DNA of 64,000 bases. Origin: Phenylobacterium sp. GTDB taxonomy: Bacteria > Pseudomonadota > Alphaproteobacteria > Caulobacterales > Caulobacteraceae. This document shows positions 51,185 to 59,755 of the stretch, piece by piece. The position numbers were made by a program, and so were the translations under genes. The number at the start of each line of letters is the position of its first letter. Position 1 is the first letter of the stretch. The stretch is from positions 62,001 to 126,000 of the forward strand of contig NZ_PNLB01000002.1 in the NCBI RefSeq assembly GCF_013822795.1. Reading direction: 5' to 3'. The notes beneath the pieces were generated by a model. The model saw only the letters and a list, made by a program, of their open reading frames with translations. It was not told the DNA's origin and did not search any database.

Positions 51185-51508
51185 TCAAGGCAGGAAGCGC
51201 GGGACCCGCGCTTCCAACAGCCTGATCAAGACCGGATCCATGAACTCGTAGTCATCGGGGATGTCGAGGCAGACCACCCGGGCGCGCTTGAGTTGCGCCC
51301 GGAAGCGCCTGGCCAGCTTGGTCCGATGCACCTTCTCCATCACGAAGATGATGTCGGACTCGGCGACCATCTCGGCGGTGAGCGGCTCGACGGCGTCGTT
51401 GTTGAGGCCGGCCGAGCTGACCTCGATCCCTTCCCAAGCGGCGAACACCTGCTCGGCCGTCGGGCTGCGCAGCTTGTTCTGGCTGCAGACGAACAGGACC
51501 CGCTTCAT
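51185..51508 (-). CDS. Low molecular weight phosphatase-like protein
   Basis: 107 residues from ATG 51508, which overlaps the globin stop as ATGA. The signature VLFVCSQNKLRSPTAE contains CX5R with Arg, matching the LMW protein tyrosine phosphatase active site. The general acid Asp is probably in DIPDDYEFMDP. The protein is shorter than classical LMW-PTPs (about 150), as in a known short bacterial group. The target is unknown. Co-expressed with the truncated hemoglobin. Confidence 0.8.
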   Translation of the reverse strand: MKRVLFVCSQNKLRSPTAEQVFAAWEGIEVSSAGLNNDAVEPLTAEMVAESDIIFVMEKVHRTKLARRFRAQLKRARVVCLDIPDDYEFMDPVLIRLLEARVPRFLP

Positions 51509-51894
51509 GCGGGGGACGCCCCCGCCCGATCTTCGGACGGGCGATAGAACAGGCCGAGCTTGAAGCTCTCGGCGATGCGGCCAGCCCTGGCCTGCAGCAC
51601 CTGGGCGATCTGCGGGACGTAGGTCTCGTCGGTCGCCTCCTTCCACAGCGCCAGCCAGCGGTCGAACATCGGCGGGGTGATCGGCTGGCGCATGTGCTTG
51701 GCCATCGGCCGGCCGGTGAAGCGCCCGACGCCCAGCAGGCCGGCGGCCCAGAACTGGGCGATGTGGTCGAGATGATGGTCCCAGTCGTCGATCGCGGCGT
51801 TGAAGACCGGGCCGATCAACTCGTCTTCGCGCGCGCGGCCGTAAAAGCGGCCGACCAGCTCGCGCAGGTTCTCGGGCGTCACTTGCGAATGCAT
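51505..51894 (-). CDS. Group III truncated hemoglobin
   Basis: 129 residues from ATG 51894. The fold is a short 2-over-2 globin: LRELVGRFYGRAREDELIGPVF, DDWDHHLDHIAQFWAAGLLG, and the F-helix region RPMAKHMRQPITPPMFDRWLALW, with His in AKHM as probable proximal ligand. The family binds heme and small gases such as O2 or NO. The start at 51894 avoids a Pro/Arg-rich extension. Its gene overlaps the phosphatase start downstream; its upstream region contains the 16-base palindrome at 52009-52024. Confidence 0.85.
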   Translation of the reverse strand: MHSQVTPENLRELVGRFYGRAREDELIGPVFNAAIDDWDHHLDHIAQFWAAGLLGVGRFTGRPMAKHMRQPITPPMFDRWLALWKEATDETYVPQIAQVLQARAGRIAESFKLGLFYRPSEDRAGASPA

Positions 51895-52299
51895 GACCGC
51901 CAGATAGGGGGCCGGGCCCAGCGAGGGTAGTCCGGAAATGTCCTGGGGCCGCGAACGCGGCGGTTCAGCCGCCCACGATCTGAAGCGCGGCCGATCGAAT
52001 TTCAATCTCGTTTGATATCAAACGACTGATCCGTACGGTTTTTTTGCGGGGCGGACAGCACGCGCTTGCACCGGGCCATGCGCAGGGCCGCCGATCCGAG
52101 GCCTTTCAAGGCCGAAACTTGCCGTTTCGGCGCCGGCCATAGGTCGCCCAAATCGCATTTCAAGAGGTCGCCCTCGGACTGTGACTGACCGGTCACACCA
52201 CTCGCAGACCGGTGAAATACAAGGGCTTCAGCCATTGTGACAGCGCGACGACAGGCATAGCTGGGGTCCAGTGTTTCAAGCCCAAAAGGGGACAAGAAC
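51895..52299. other. Intergenic region, 405 bases, globin/porin divergent promoters
   Basis: No convincing gene. It contains the perfect palindrome at 52009-52024, a T-run (TTTTTTTGCGGGG, 52040-52052) and the 10-base palindrome TGACCGGTCA near 52187. These make it the upstream control region of the globin-phosphatase operon on one side and of the outer-membrane protein gene on the other. Confidence 0.55.
52009..52024. promoter_or_regulatory. 16-base perfect palindrome CGTTTGATATCAAACG
   Basis: Perfect two-fold symmetry, 115 bases upstream of the globin start and 276 bases upstream of the porin start. Not an FNR site, because there is no 4-base spacer between TTGAT and ATCAA. A dimeric repressor/activator site is likely. 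Confidence 0.5.
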
Positions 52300-53097
52300 G
52301 TGAAGACCCAACTGATCGCGACGGCCGCCGCGGCCGCCTTTTTCGCGCTGACCGGCGCCGCCCAAGCCCAGACCGTCGGCCATGTCGGCGCCAACTATAG
52401 CCGCGCCGAAATCGACGCCGGCGCGCTCGGCGACACCGACGCCGACGTGTTCCAAGGCGAAGGCGCGGTGGCGTTCGACGTCGGCTCGTCGCTGCGCGGC
52501 GCCGTCGATGGTTCGGTGACGAACTTTGACGCCGACGGCGGCGACGCCACCACCTGGGCCGTGACCGGCCACCTGAACAAGACCTTCGAAGGCGGCCTGG
52601 CCGGCGGCTTCGTCGGCGTCAACAAGAGCGACGACGTGACCCTGTGGGCCGTCGGCGCCGAAGCCCAGTACAACGTCGCCCCGAAGACCACCCTCTACGG
52701 TCAAGTCGGCTACGGCCAATCGGACGACCTGGACGACGTCGACTTCTGGGCCGGCCGCGCCGAGCTGCGCTACTTCATCACCGACACCTTCAAGGTCCAA
52801 GGCACGGCCGGCTACACCAAGGCCGACGCCAAGGGCGGCGACCTCGACATCTGGAACATCGGCGCTGACGCCGAGTACCAGTTCGCGGGCACCCCGTGGA
52901 GCGTGACCGGCGCCTATGAGCACGGCGAAATGGACGACGCCGACCTGAAGGCCGACATCTTCAAGATCGGCCTGCGCTACACCTTCGGCGGCACCCTGCG
53001 TGACCGCGACCAAGCCGGCGCGTCGCTGGGTTCGACCACGAACCTGTTCGGCGGCACGCTGGGCCAGAGCGTGATCGCCGCCGCCGGCGCGTTCTAA
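52300..53097 (+). CDS. Outer-membrane beta-barrel protein (porin-like)
   Basis: 265 residues from GTG 52300, preceded by AAAAGGGG. The Sec signal is MKTQLIATAAAAAFFALTGAAQA. The rest is a string of amphipathic beta strands with short turns (for example TLYGQVGYGQSDDLDDVDFWAGRAELRYF, FKVQGTAGYTKADAKGGDLDIWN), and a terminal phenylalanine, the usual signal for the BAM complex. Codon use is highly biased, with repeated GGC/GCC/GAC codons, suggesting strong expression. Function as a porin is inferred. Confidence 0.85.
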   Translation: MKTQLIATAAAAAFFALTGAAQAQTVGHVGANYSRAEIDAGALGDTDADVFQGEGAVAFDVGSSLRGAVDGSVTNFDADGGDATTWAVTGHLNKTFEGGLAGGFVGVNKSDDVTLWAVGAEAQYNVAPKTTLYGQVGYGQSDDLDDVDFWAGRAELRYFITDTFKVQGTAGYTKADAKGGDLDIWNIGADAEYQFAGTPWSVTGAYEHGEMDDADLKADIFKIGLRYTFGGTLRDRDQAGASLGSTTNLFGGTLGQSVIAAAGAF

Positions 53098-53123
53098 GCT
53101 CAGACGCTCTAGATCGGACGCAA

Positions 53124-53156
53124 GGGCGCCCTCGGCTTCGGCCGGGGGCGCTTTCT
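53124..53156. terminator. Rho-independent terminator, porin end
   Basis: Stem GGGCGCCCTCGGC / GCCGGGGGCGC with a TTCG loop, then CTTTCTT on the plus strand. It overlaps the stop of the converging gene at its edge. Confidence 0.75.
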
Positions 53157-54280
53157 TATGCGAGGTGCAGCGGCTCGACGCTGACGGTGTTCAGGCTGGC
53201 CTCGAAATCCATGAAGATGTCGATCAGCTCGTCGACCGCGATCCGCGGCAGTTGGCCGGCCGGGAAGCGGAAGCGCCAGAAGCTGGCCACGTGCTCGATC
53301 GCCGACAACCGTTCGCCCAGGCTGTTGAACATCGCCGGGGCGCGCAGCAGGAACTCGCGGAACGCCACCGGATCGCTGCGCTCGGTCATGGCCCCGTAGG
53401 CGGTGTCGTAGGCGGCCAGGGATTCCGTCACCGCCGTCGTCGCCGAGAAGATCCAGCCGCGCAGGTCCTTCTTGATGCGAGTGATGTAGACCCGGTCGTC
53501 GTGCTCCATCGGCCCGACCGGCCGGATGAGCGCGATCTCGTCGACCACCTTGCGGATACGCGGCAGCAGGTCGCGCAGCTGCCACTTGTAATAGAGAAAC
53601 GCCTTCCAGCAGAACACGCCCTCGCGGAACTGCTGGGCGTCCATATTCATCACCCGGCGTAGCGGCTCGAGTTCGGCGCTGCCGGCGTCGGACAGCAGCT
53701 TGGACAGCAGCGTCGCCGACTTGGCCGCAAAGGCGTGACCCGAGCCGAACGACATCCGCACCAGCGGCTCGAGCTCCAGCCGCGCCGAGGCCGACATCCG
53801 CTCCACATCGCCGTCGGAGAGGTTGAAATAACAGGCGGCGGGCGTGAAGCCGTTGGTCTTCAGGCTCTCGCGCATCAGAAACGGATCAAGCGAAGGCAGA
53901 TTGGCGATGATGTCGAGCACCAGCCGGTCGCGCGAGCCGCGCCGCAGATCGTCGGCGAAGGAGGCGGCGGCCACGTCCTCGAAATCACGCTGGCCCACGA
54001 ACAGGAACCGCGCCCCGTAGCGCAGCTCGCGCTCGGCGATCGGCAGCAGGATCTTGGTCGCCGTCTGCACCGGATAGTCGAAGAGGTCGACCTCGCTGCC
54101 GCGGACCCGATGCTTGAGGATCATCGCCCGGTTCAGCAGCGCGTTGCGGAAGAACGGGTTCTCCTGATGCTCAGGCTTGCCGCCCTCGCGCTGGGCGATC
54201 TGCCAGAGATTGAGCACGCGGGACGTCGCGGCGCTTTTCCTCAGATACTCGAGGCTGCGATAGGTACGATCACGCGACAC
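53156..54280 (-). CDS. Conserved hypothetical protein
   Basis: 374 residues from GTG 54280, chosen because GGGAG lies 7 bases before it; a TTG at 54337 adds unlikely residues. No signal peptide or membrane helix. The protein is rich in charged helices, with segments such as LFVGQRDFEDVAAASFADDLRRGSRDRL, RMSFGSGHAFAAKSATLLSKLL, FCWKAFLYYKWQLRDLLPRIRKVVDEI and DFEASLNTVSVEPL. I do not recognise the family. It shows no duplication or coiled-coil pattern strong enough to name. Confidence 0.7.
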   Translation of the reverse strand: MSRDRTYRSLEYLRKSAATSRVLNLWQIAQREGGKPEHQENPFFRNALLNRAMILKHRVRGSEVDLFDYPVQTATKILLPIAERELRYGARFLFVGQRDFEDVAAASFADDLRRGSRDRLVLDIIANLPSLDPFLMRESLKTNGFTPAACYFNLSDGDVERMSASARLELEPLVRMSFGSGHAFAAKSATLLSKLLSDAGSAELEPLRRVMNMDAQQFREGVFCWKAFLYYKWQLRDLLPRIRKVVDEIALIRPVGPMEHDDRVYITRIKKDLRGWIFSATTAVTESLAAYDTAYGAMTERSDPVAFREFLLRAPAMFNSLGERLSAIEHVASFWRFRFPAGQLPRIAVDELIDIFMDFEASLNTVSVEPLHLA

Positions 54281-54384
54281 GGTTAATCTCCCAGACTCCG
54301 CGTCGTAGGATCGCCCGCGGTCCGCTTCAAGCCGCAATCAACAATTGCAACGATGCAAGCATCCAGTCGCCGAAAGCGGCGTGG

Positions 54385-54573
54385 TCAGACGCGAACGTCC
54401 AAGGCGCGGCCTTCTTCACGGCTCTCGAGCGGACGACTGGGCACGACCCGGGCCTCATCGGCGAAGCCGAGCTCCTGAAGGGTCTTAGCCAGATGCGTGG
54501 CCGCCAACTGCGTCATCGGCGCCGCGCGGGCCCAAAGCCCCTCTCCCAGAAAGTGAAACTCCACCTTGAACAT
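54385..54573 (-). CDS. Small hypothetical protein
   Basis: 62 residues from ATG 54573, with GAAAG 8 bases upstream. The sequence FKVEFHFLGEGLWARAAPMTQLAATHLAKTLQELGFADEARVV looks like a compact soluble domain with a beta strand, a helix and another strand, and a charged tail. No family recognised. Codon composition (GC-rich third positions) supports it being real. Gene density around it is normal. Confidence 0.45.
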   Translation of the reverse strand: MFKVEFHFLGEGLWARAAPMTQLAATHLAKTLQELGFADEARVVPSRPLESREEGRALDVRV

Positions 54574-54791
54574 CGGACGATCTTTCTAATCGCGACGTAG
54601 GGGAAGCTTGCGCCCGCATGGTTATCGAGAGGTTAAATATACGCAGGTTCCGCGAACTTCGTTCGCTGAACGCTTTCGGCGTAGCACGCAGGACACACCG
54701 CGAAAGGGGCCCGGCGCCCAGCCGAACCCCATGCAGCGCGCCGATCTCCCGGCGCGCTGACGACTGAACGTGATCGGCGCGCGAGGCGCCG

Positions 54792-55556
54792 TCAGGCCTG
54801 CTGGGTCGCGCCCAACGGCAGGGGCATCGGCGCGCCCGGCGGACGACCAATCCAGATCTGGCCGGAGCGGGCCATGACTTCGCCCGCGCCGTCGAACAGC
54901 GCCACGCCGGCGAAGTGCTTGCGGCCCTCGACCTCGCGGGCCCAGGCGACGACGACATATGTCTCGCCCGCCTTCGGCTTGCGCAGGACCTCGCCGGCCA
55001 TGGTGCCGAGCAGGCCGACCGGCGAGCCGGACTTGATCCACCAGGCCATTGACCCGGAGCAGTCGAGCGCGCCCCAGGTCACTTCGTCGGGAATGTTCCC
55101 GTCGGCGTCGGCGAAGTTGGCGTGCGGGGTCCAGACACCCGCGCAATGACCGGCTGGTGCGCCGTCGATCTGGCCGACGAACACGCCCAGGCCCTCGCCG
55201 GCGTCGCGCTCGACGCAGCACGAGAAGCAGCCGCGGTGCAGAGAACGGGCCGCAAACGGCGAGGCGGCGGCGAACGCCTTGGCTTCCTCGACGGTAGGCG
55301 GCGCCGGCGGCGGATTGGGAATCTGGCTGTCATCGGCCGGACGGGCCGAGCCAAGCACCGCGCCCTCGGCGTTGACCAGCAGCACGCCATCGCCCTCGCC
55401 GGGCTGCAGCGTCACCGCAGTGTCGAGGGGCACGCCGGCGCGCAGCATCGCCACGCCGCGGCCGCCGACCGCGCTGGAAAGCACGCCGCAGATGTAGCCG
55501 CCATTGGCCGTGAAGGGAGGTCCCCGAAATTGGCGGGGAACGACGATCTCGCTCAT
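54792..55556 (-). CDS. Hotdog-fold thioesterase-like protein
   Basis: 254 residues. An acyl-CoA thioesterase-type arrangement is suggested: GPPFTANGGYICGVLSSAVGG (N-terminal helix of one hotdog half), LLGTMAGEVLRKPKAGETYVVVAWAREVEGRKHFAGVALFDGAGEVMARSGQIWIG (the beta half with the GxxL.D..G.V.A turn typical of thioesterases). Two Cys-rich turns (HRGCFSCCVERD) in the middle are unusual. A fatty acyl-CoA hydrolase function is possible; not proven. Confidence 0.6.
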   Translation of the reverse strand: MSEIVVPRQFRGPPFTANGGYICGVLSSAVGGRGVAMLRAGVPLDTAVTLQPGEGDGVLLVNAEGAVLGSARPADDSQIPNPPPAPPTVEEAKAFAAASPFAARSLHRGCFSCCVERDAGEGLGVFVGQIDGAPAGHCAGVWTPHANFADADGNIPDEVTWGALDCSGSMAWWIKSGSPVGLLGTMAGEVLRKPKAGETYVVVAWAREVEGRKHFAGVALFDGAGEVMARSGQIWIGRPPGAPMPLPLGATQQA

Positions 55557-55653
55557 CGAAATGATCTCAACTTTGAATCGGCAGTCGAAAGAATTCGGAC
55601 ATCATGGCCCAGGCGGCGGCGTCCTGGGAAGCATGACCCAAGGGAAATGTGCA

Positions 55654-55678
55654 GGAACCGCGACTGTGCTTTTGGGTT
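55654..55678 (+). promoter_or_regulatory. EcfG/SigT-type general stress promoter GGAAC-N16-GGTT
   Basis: GGAAC (55654-55658) and GGTT (55675-55678) separated by 16 bases, close to the alphaproteobacterial EcfG consensus GGAAC-N16/17-CGTT. It lies about 65 bases upstream of the PNPOx-type stress gene. One base of the -10 element differs from consensus. Confidence 0.55.
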
Positions 55679-55743
55679 CAAGCTAGGGCGCGCCGAGCCG
55701 GACCGGGCGATTGCGCGCTGATTGAACCGCCGCAGGAGCCGTC

Positions 55744-56235
55744 ATGAGCATCGACATGAACGACCGCGCCGCCGTCGAACATAAGCTGTGGGACGACATT
55801 GAGCGCCATCAGACCGGCATGCTGGGTCTGGCCGAAGAGCCGGCCCTGCAGCCAATGACCGCCTTCGTTGAACGCGGCGGCGAACGGCTATGGTTCTTTT
55901 GTCGCACCGACACCGAACTCGCGCGCCGCATCGGCCAGGGCCGTGAGGGCATGTTCGTGTTCCAGCAACGTGACCTGCAGGCGACGATAACCGGCCACAT
56001 GAGCGTGCAGCACGACGCGGCCCGGATCGACAAGTACTGGAACGCCGTGGTCGCCGCCTGGCATCCGCAAGGCAAGTCCGATCCGCACCTGACTCTGATC
56101 TGTCTGGACGCGCGCGACGCCGAGGTCTGGTGTTCGCAGGCCGGCCCCGTCACCTTCGCCTGGGAGATCGCCATGGCGAACGCCAGGAAACATGAACCGC
56201 ACCTGGGCGGACGGGCGAACCTGCACTTCCACTGA
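55744..56235 (+). CDS. Pyridoxamine 5'-phosphate oxidase-family (general stress protein 26-like)
   Basis: 163 residues. The split-barrel flavin-binding type is recognised from MTAFVERGGERLWFFCRTDTELARRI, MFVFQQRDLQATITGHMSV, IDKYWNAVVAAWHPQGKSDPHLTLICLDARDAEVW. It is the stress-protein branch of the PNPOx fold, not the vitamin B6 enzyme. Start ATG 55744 with GCAGGAG upstream. The EcfG-like promoter upstream suggests induction in the general stress response. Confidence 0.82.
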   Translation: MSIDMNDRAAVEHKLWDDIERHQTGMLGLAEEPALQPMTAFVERGGERLWFFCRTDTELARRIGQGREGMFVFQQRDLQATITGHMSVQHDAARIDKYWNAVVAAWHPQGKSDPHLTLICLDARDAEVWCSQAGPVTFAWEIAMANARKHEPHLGGRANLHFH

Positions 56236-56364
56236 GACGCCGCCGCTTCCCGTCGAGGCGATGCGGTTTTACTTCCGCCCAACCTGACGCTTCCAAGAAC
56301 GGCGGTCTATATTCGCCAGTTCTCGCCGGATATTCTGGCCCGGCGGCGCAAGAACGCAAAGTTG

Positions 56365-56380
56365 TGTCGTGTTCACGACA
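56365..56380. promoter_or_regulatory. CRP/Fnr-type palindrome TGTCGTGTTCACGACA
   Basis: A 7-2-7 inverted repeat equivalent to TGTCG-N6-CGACA, the same 5-N6-5 spacing as the CRP site. It is about 83 bases upstream of the Crp/Fnr gene start, so autoregulation is plausible. Inference. Confidence 0.5.
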
Positions 56381-56462
56381 GTCATCAAGCAGCACTCGGA
56401 CTAGGTTAATCCCAAGCCGTAAGGCGACGCTTGATTCTCCGCTGCGAAGGTCTCCGAGTTCA

Positions 56463-57167
56463 GTGCAAAATCGCTTACTCGCCGCACTGCCTCCGGAGGA
56501 TTACGGGCTGGTGGCGCCGCACCTCACCCACATGGATCTGGAGCGGGCGCGCCTGTTGTACGAGCCAGGCGATCGCATCGACGTCGTCTACTTCCCCCAC
56601 GACGGCGTGATCTCGATGATGACCTTGATGGAGAACGGCGCGGCGATCGAGAGCGCCACCATCGGCTGGGAGGGCGCCGTGGGACTATCTGCGGCGGCCG
56701 CCCCGCGCCACTCGCTGTCGCGGGCGATCGTGCAAACACCCTGCCGCTGTTCACGCATCGGCTCCAGCCAGTTGCACGATGCCTGGGCCAAGAGCCCGCG
56801 CATCCGCGAACTGGTCGATCGCCACGGCGAGGCGCTGCTGGCGCACACCACCCAGTCGGCGGCCTGCAACGCCCTGCATTCGGTCGAGGCGCGGTTCTGT
56901 CGCTGGCTGTTGACCTGCCACGACCGGATCTCGACCGACACCGTCGCCCTGACCCAGGAATTCCTGGCCGACATGCTGGGCGTGCAGCGCACCACGGTCA
57001 CCGCCGCGGCCCGCAGCCTGCAGGAGAAGGGCTGGATCCGCTATCGCCGCGGCATCGTCGACATCGTCGACCGCGACGGCCTGCAGTCAGCGACCTGCGA
57101 GTGCTACGAGGCGGTGCGCCGGCAGTACGAACGGCTGGCGCCGCCGCGGCCCGCCGCCCGCACCTAG
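56463..57167 (+). CDS. Crp/Fnr family transcriptional regulator
   Basis: 234 residues from GTG 56463; no canonical ATG is available nearby. The cyclic-nucleotide-binding-like barrel occupies about 10-130 (ARLLYEPGDRIDVVYFPHDGVISMM, then a short SATIGWEGAVG in place of the canonical cNMP-binding RGE). The HTH is LTQEFLADMLGVQRTTVTAAARSLQEKGWIRYRRG (about 162-196). No Cys cluster for Fe-S as in Fnr. Effector unknown. Its stop overlaps the converging histidine kinase stop by 4 bases. Confidence 0.88.
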   Translation: MQNRLLAALPPEDYGLVAPHLTHMDLERARLLYEPGDRIDVVYFPHDGVISMMTLMENGAAIESATIGWEGAVGLSAAAAPRHSLSRAIVQTPCRCSRIGSSQLHDAWAKSPRIRELVDRHGEALLAHTTQSAACNALHSVEARFCRWLLTCHDRISTDTVALTQEFLADMLGVQRTTVTAAARSLQEKGWIRYRRGIVDIVDRDGLQSATCECYEAVRRQYERLAPPRPAART

Positions 57168-57763
57168 AGCGAGAACACCAGCTGCGCGCGGACCCCGTCG
57201 CGGGTTTCGAGCTTCAGCTCCCCGCGGACCTGGGCCGCCAGGCTGCGGACGAACCATAGGCCGAAGCGCTCGCGCCCGCCCGGCGAGGACGGGTCGAAGC
57301 CGCAGCCGTGGTCGCGGACCACCAGTTCGTAGCGCTCCCCCCCCTCGATCCGCGACAGGCTCACCTCGATCTGACCGGTCTGGCCCTCGGGGTAGGCGTG
57401 GGCCAGGGCGTTGGAGACCAGCTCGTGCACGATCAGCGCCAAGGTCGAGGCGGCCTGGTCGGGGGCGATGACCGGCTCCATAGCCACCACCACCTCGGTC
57501 GGACCGGCCGCCTGGCGGCGACGCCAGACCGGGGCCATTTCCAGCAGATACTCCTGGAAGTCGACGCCGGAGCCCCGGCGATGCCGCTCGAGCGCGCCGA
57601 GCGCGCCGATCGCATCGGCCATCCAGACCAGCTGACGGCGGGCCTCCGGCTCGGCCGTGCGCTGACCCCGCATCCGAGCGAGGGCGGAAATGAGCTGGAA
57701 GGTGTTGGCGGCGCGGTGGCGCATCTCCGCCGCTCGGACGTCGTCCTCGCCTTCGTCCGTCAT
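57164..57763 (-). CDS. Short sensor histidine kinase, HisKA_2/HWE-like
   Basis: 199 residues from ATG 57763. The HisKA_2-type phosphoacceptor segment is EMRHRAANTFQLISALA (His16), followed by the ATPase part: HELVSNALAHAYPEG (N box), VVRDHGCGFDPS (G1) and RFGLWFVRSLAAQ (G2). No sensory or membrane domain is present, so input must come from a partner. In alphaproteobacteria such kinases act in the PhyR/EcfG general stress pathway, which fits the nearby EcfG-like promoter (inference). It converges with the Crp/Fnr gene. Confidence 0.82.
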   Translation of the reverse strand: MTDEGEDDVRAAEMRHRAANTFQLISALARMRGQRTAEPEARRQLVWMADAIGALGALERHRRGSGVDFQEYLLEMAPVWRRRQAAGPTEVVVAMEPVIAPDQAASTLALIVHELVSNALAHAYPEGQTGQIEVSLSRIEGGERYELVVRDHGCGFDPSSPGGRERFGLWFVRSLAAQVRGELKLETRDGVRAQLVFSL

Positions 57764-57947
57764 GGTCTCGCTCGAAGCCCCACGTCGCCTCACCCCGAGA
57801 TGAGTATATCCACCGCTGCGCACGCCGTTTCGGCGCTTCGCAACAGTTATCCCAGGGACTCAATCAGTATGAATCACAGTATGCGGCGCCCAGGCGCCAC
57901 GAAAGCTGAATAATTCCCGCTTAGGTCGTGCAATTTGAGCGCGATTC

Positions 57948-58730
57948 TCAGCGTTCGGAAACCGACCAGGCCAGGGCAGCGGCGACACCCAGCGTAAAGC
58001 CAAGCTCGAACACCTGCTCGATCGCCCCCAGCACGTCCCCGGTGTAGCCGCCCAATAGCCGGCGCGCGACCAGGGCTAAGAGCAGGGCCAGCAATGCCCC
58101 GGCCGCCAATCCCTGGACCACGACGCCGGCCGGGGACAGCGCCAGCGGCAGGGCCGCGAAAGTCAGGGCGCTCAGCACCTCCCAGAAGCCGAGGTCGGAC
58201 GGCGCGGGCTTCCACTTGCCGCCGTCGACGTCGCGGACATAGGCCAGCGAGCGCATGGCCAGCACCGCCGCGCCGCGGCCGCCGGCGTGGGCGGCGACCA
58301 GGGTCCAGGCGCCGAGCCCGGCGGGCAGGGTCGCCAGGGCCGCGACCTTGGTCGCCAGCACCAGGCCCAGGCCGATTGCGCCATAGGTCCCGATCCGGCT
58401 GTCCTTCATGATCTCCAGCCGCCGCTCGGGCGTGGAGCCGCCGCCCAGGCCGTCGGCGGTGTCGGCGAGGCCGTCCTCGTGGAATGCTCCGGTCAGCAGC
58501 ACGCCGACGCCGATGGCGAGCAGGGCCGGCAGCGCACCGTTCCAGAGCTGCGAAGCGCCCCAAAACGTCGCCGCGCAGACCGCGCCAACCAGCAGGCCGA
58601 CGAGCGGGAAATAGCGGGCGCTGCGCGAAATCCAGTCGAGCTCGAAACCGGGCAAGGCCGGCGTCGGCACGCGGGTCAGGAACTGCACCGCGCAGAGGAA
58701 CAGCTGCAGCTGGCGGGCGGCGAAGCTCAC
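57948..58730 (-). CDS. cobS: Adenosylcobinamide-GDP ribazoletransferase (cobalamin synthase)
   Basis: 260 residues from GTG 58730, overlapping the cobT stop (GTGA). A membrane enzyme with six or seven helices; the conserved acidic motif FHEDGLADTADGLGGG is visible (about residues 85-100), along with the KDSRIGTYG loop. It joins adenosylcobinamide-GDP with alpha-ribazole (or its phosphate) in the last step of the nucleotide loop. It is the last gene of the cobalamin operon. Confidence 0.92.
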   Translation of the reverse strand: MSFAARQLQLFLCAVQFLTRVPTPALPGFELDWISRSARYFPLVGLLVGAVCAATFWGASQLWNGALPALLAIGVGVLLTGAFHEDGLADTADGLGGGSTPERRLEIMKDSRIGTYGAIGLGLVLATKVAALATLPAGLGAWTLVAAHAGGRGAAVLAMRSLAYVRDVDGGKWKPAPSDLGFWEVLSALTFAALPLALSPAGVVVQGLAAGALLALLLALVARRLLGGYTGDVLGAIEQVFELGFTLGVAAALAWSVSER

Positions 58731-59755
58731 AGGCGGCCGGCCAGCACGTCGTCGAGACTGGCGACCTCGCGCAGCATGGCCGCGGCGGCGCGCACCATCG
58801 GAAGGGCCAGCAGCGCGCCGGTCCCCTCGCCCAGGCGCATGGAGAGGTCGAGCAGCGGTTCGGCCTCGGCCGCCGCCAGCACGAGCGCGTGGCCCTTCTC
58901 GGCGGAACGGTGGGTGAAGATGCAGAAGCCGGCGCAGGCCGGGTCGAGGCGGATCGCCGCCAGGGCCGCGGTCGAAGCGATAAAGCCGTCGATCAGCACC
59001 GGCGTCCGCGCCGCCGCCGCGCCGAGGATCGCGCCGGCCATGGCGATGATCTCCAGCCCACCGAACTGGGCCAGCACCTCGCGCGGTTCGGCCGCGTCGC
59101 TGCGGGCGGCGGCCTGGCTGAGCACCGCGTGCTTGCGGGCCAGGCCCTCTGCGTCGTGGCCGGCGCCCAACCCGATGCACTCGGCCAGCGGCGCCGGGGC
59201 CAAGCGGTGCAGGATCAGGGCGGCGCTGGCGCTGTTGCCGATGCCCATTTCGCCCACCACCAGCACCTGCACGCCCTCAGCCTCGACGGCGTTGCGGGCG
59301 ATGGCCGCGCCGCGGGACAGGGCGCGCTCGACCTCGTCGGGCGTCAGCGCCGGACCGTGCTGGGCGTTGCGCGTGCCCTTGCGGACCTTGGCGTCGATCA
59401 GGGCCGGATGCGGCGCCAGGTCGGCGTCGACGCCCGCGTCGACGACTATGACCTGGGCCCCGACGGCGCCGGCGAAGGCGTTGGCGCTGGCCTTGCCGGC
59501 CAGCAGGGTGGCGACCATCGCCGTGGTCACCGCCGACGGATAGGCCGAGACCCCGGACTCGTTGAGACCATGGTCGCCGGCGAACACCAGCAGCAGCGCC
59601 TTGTCGAAGCGCGGGTCGGGGCGGCCGGCGATCAGCGCCAGACGGACGGCGAGGTCCTCGATCTTGCCCAGGGCGCCGGGCGGCTTGGCCTTGCCATCGA
59701 CGATCGCGCGGAAGGCGGCCTCCTGGCTGCGGTCGAGGGGAAGAACGGGGGTCAT
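58727..59755 (-). CDS. cobT: Nicotinate-nucleotide dimethylbenzimidazole phosphoribosyltransferase
   Basis: 342 residues, the family length. [16 protein letters not shown] is the CobT phosphate-binding signature, and [16 protein letters not shown] near the C-terminus carries the catalytic Glu. It makes alpha-ribazole phosphate from NaMN and a lower-ligand base. It overlaps cobQ by 4 bases (ATGA) and cobS by 4 bases. Confidence 0.94.
   Translation of the reverse strand: MTPVLPLDRSQEAAFRAIVDGKAKPPGALGKIEDLAVRLALIAGRPDPRFDKALLLVFAGDHGLNESGVSAYPSAVTTAMVATLLAGKASANAFAGAVGAQVIVVDAGVDADLAPHPALIDAKVRKGTRNAQHGPALTPDEVERALSRGAAIARNAVEAEGVQVLVVGEMGIGNSASAALILHRLAPAPLAECIGLGAGHDAEGLARKHAVLSQAAARSDAAEPREVLAQFGGLEIIAMAGAILGAAAARTPVLIDGFIASTAALAAIRLDPACAGFCIFTHRSAEKGHALVLAAAEAEPLLDLSMRLGEGTGALLALPMVRAAAAMLREVASLDDVLAGRL

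Noticed and set aside
54612-54634. TTATCGAGAGGTTAA as a second CtrA box
   Set aside because: One half-site has TTAT, not TTAA; a single mismatch match of this kind is expected by chance.
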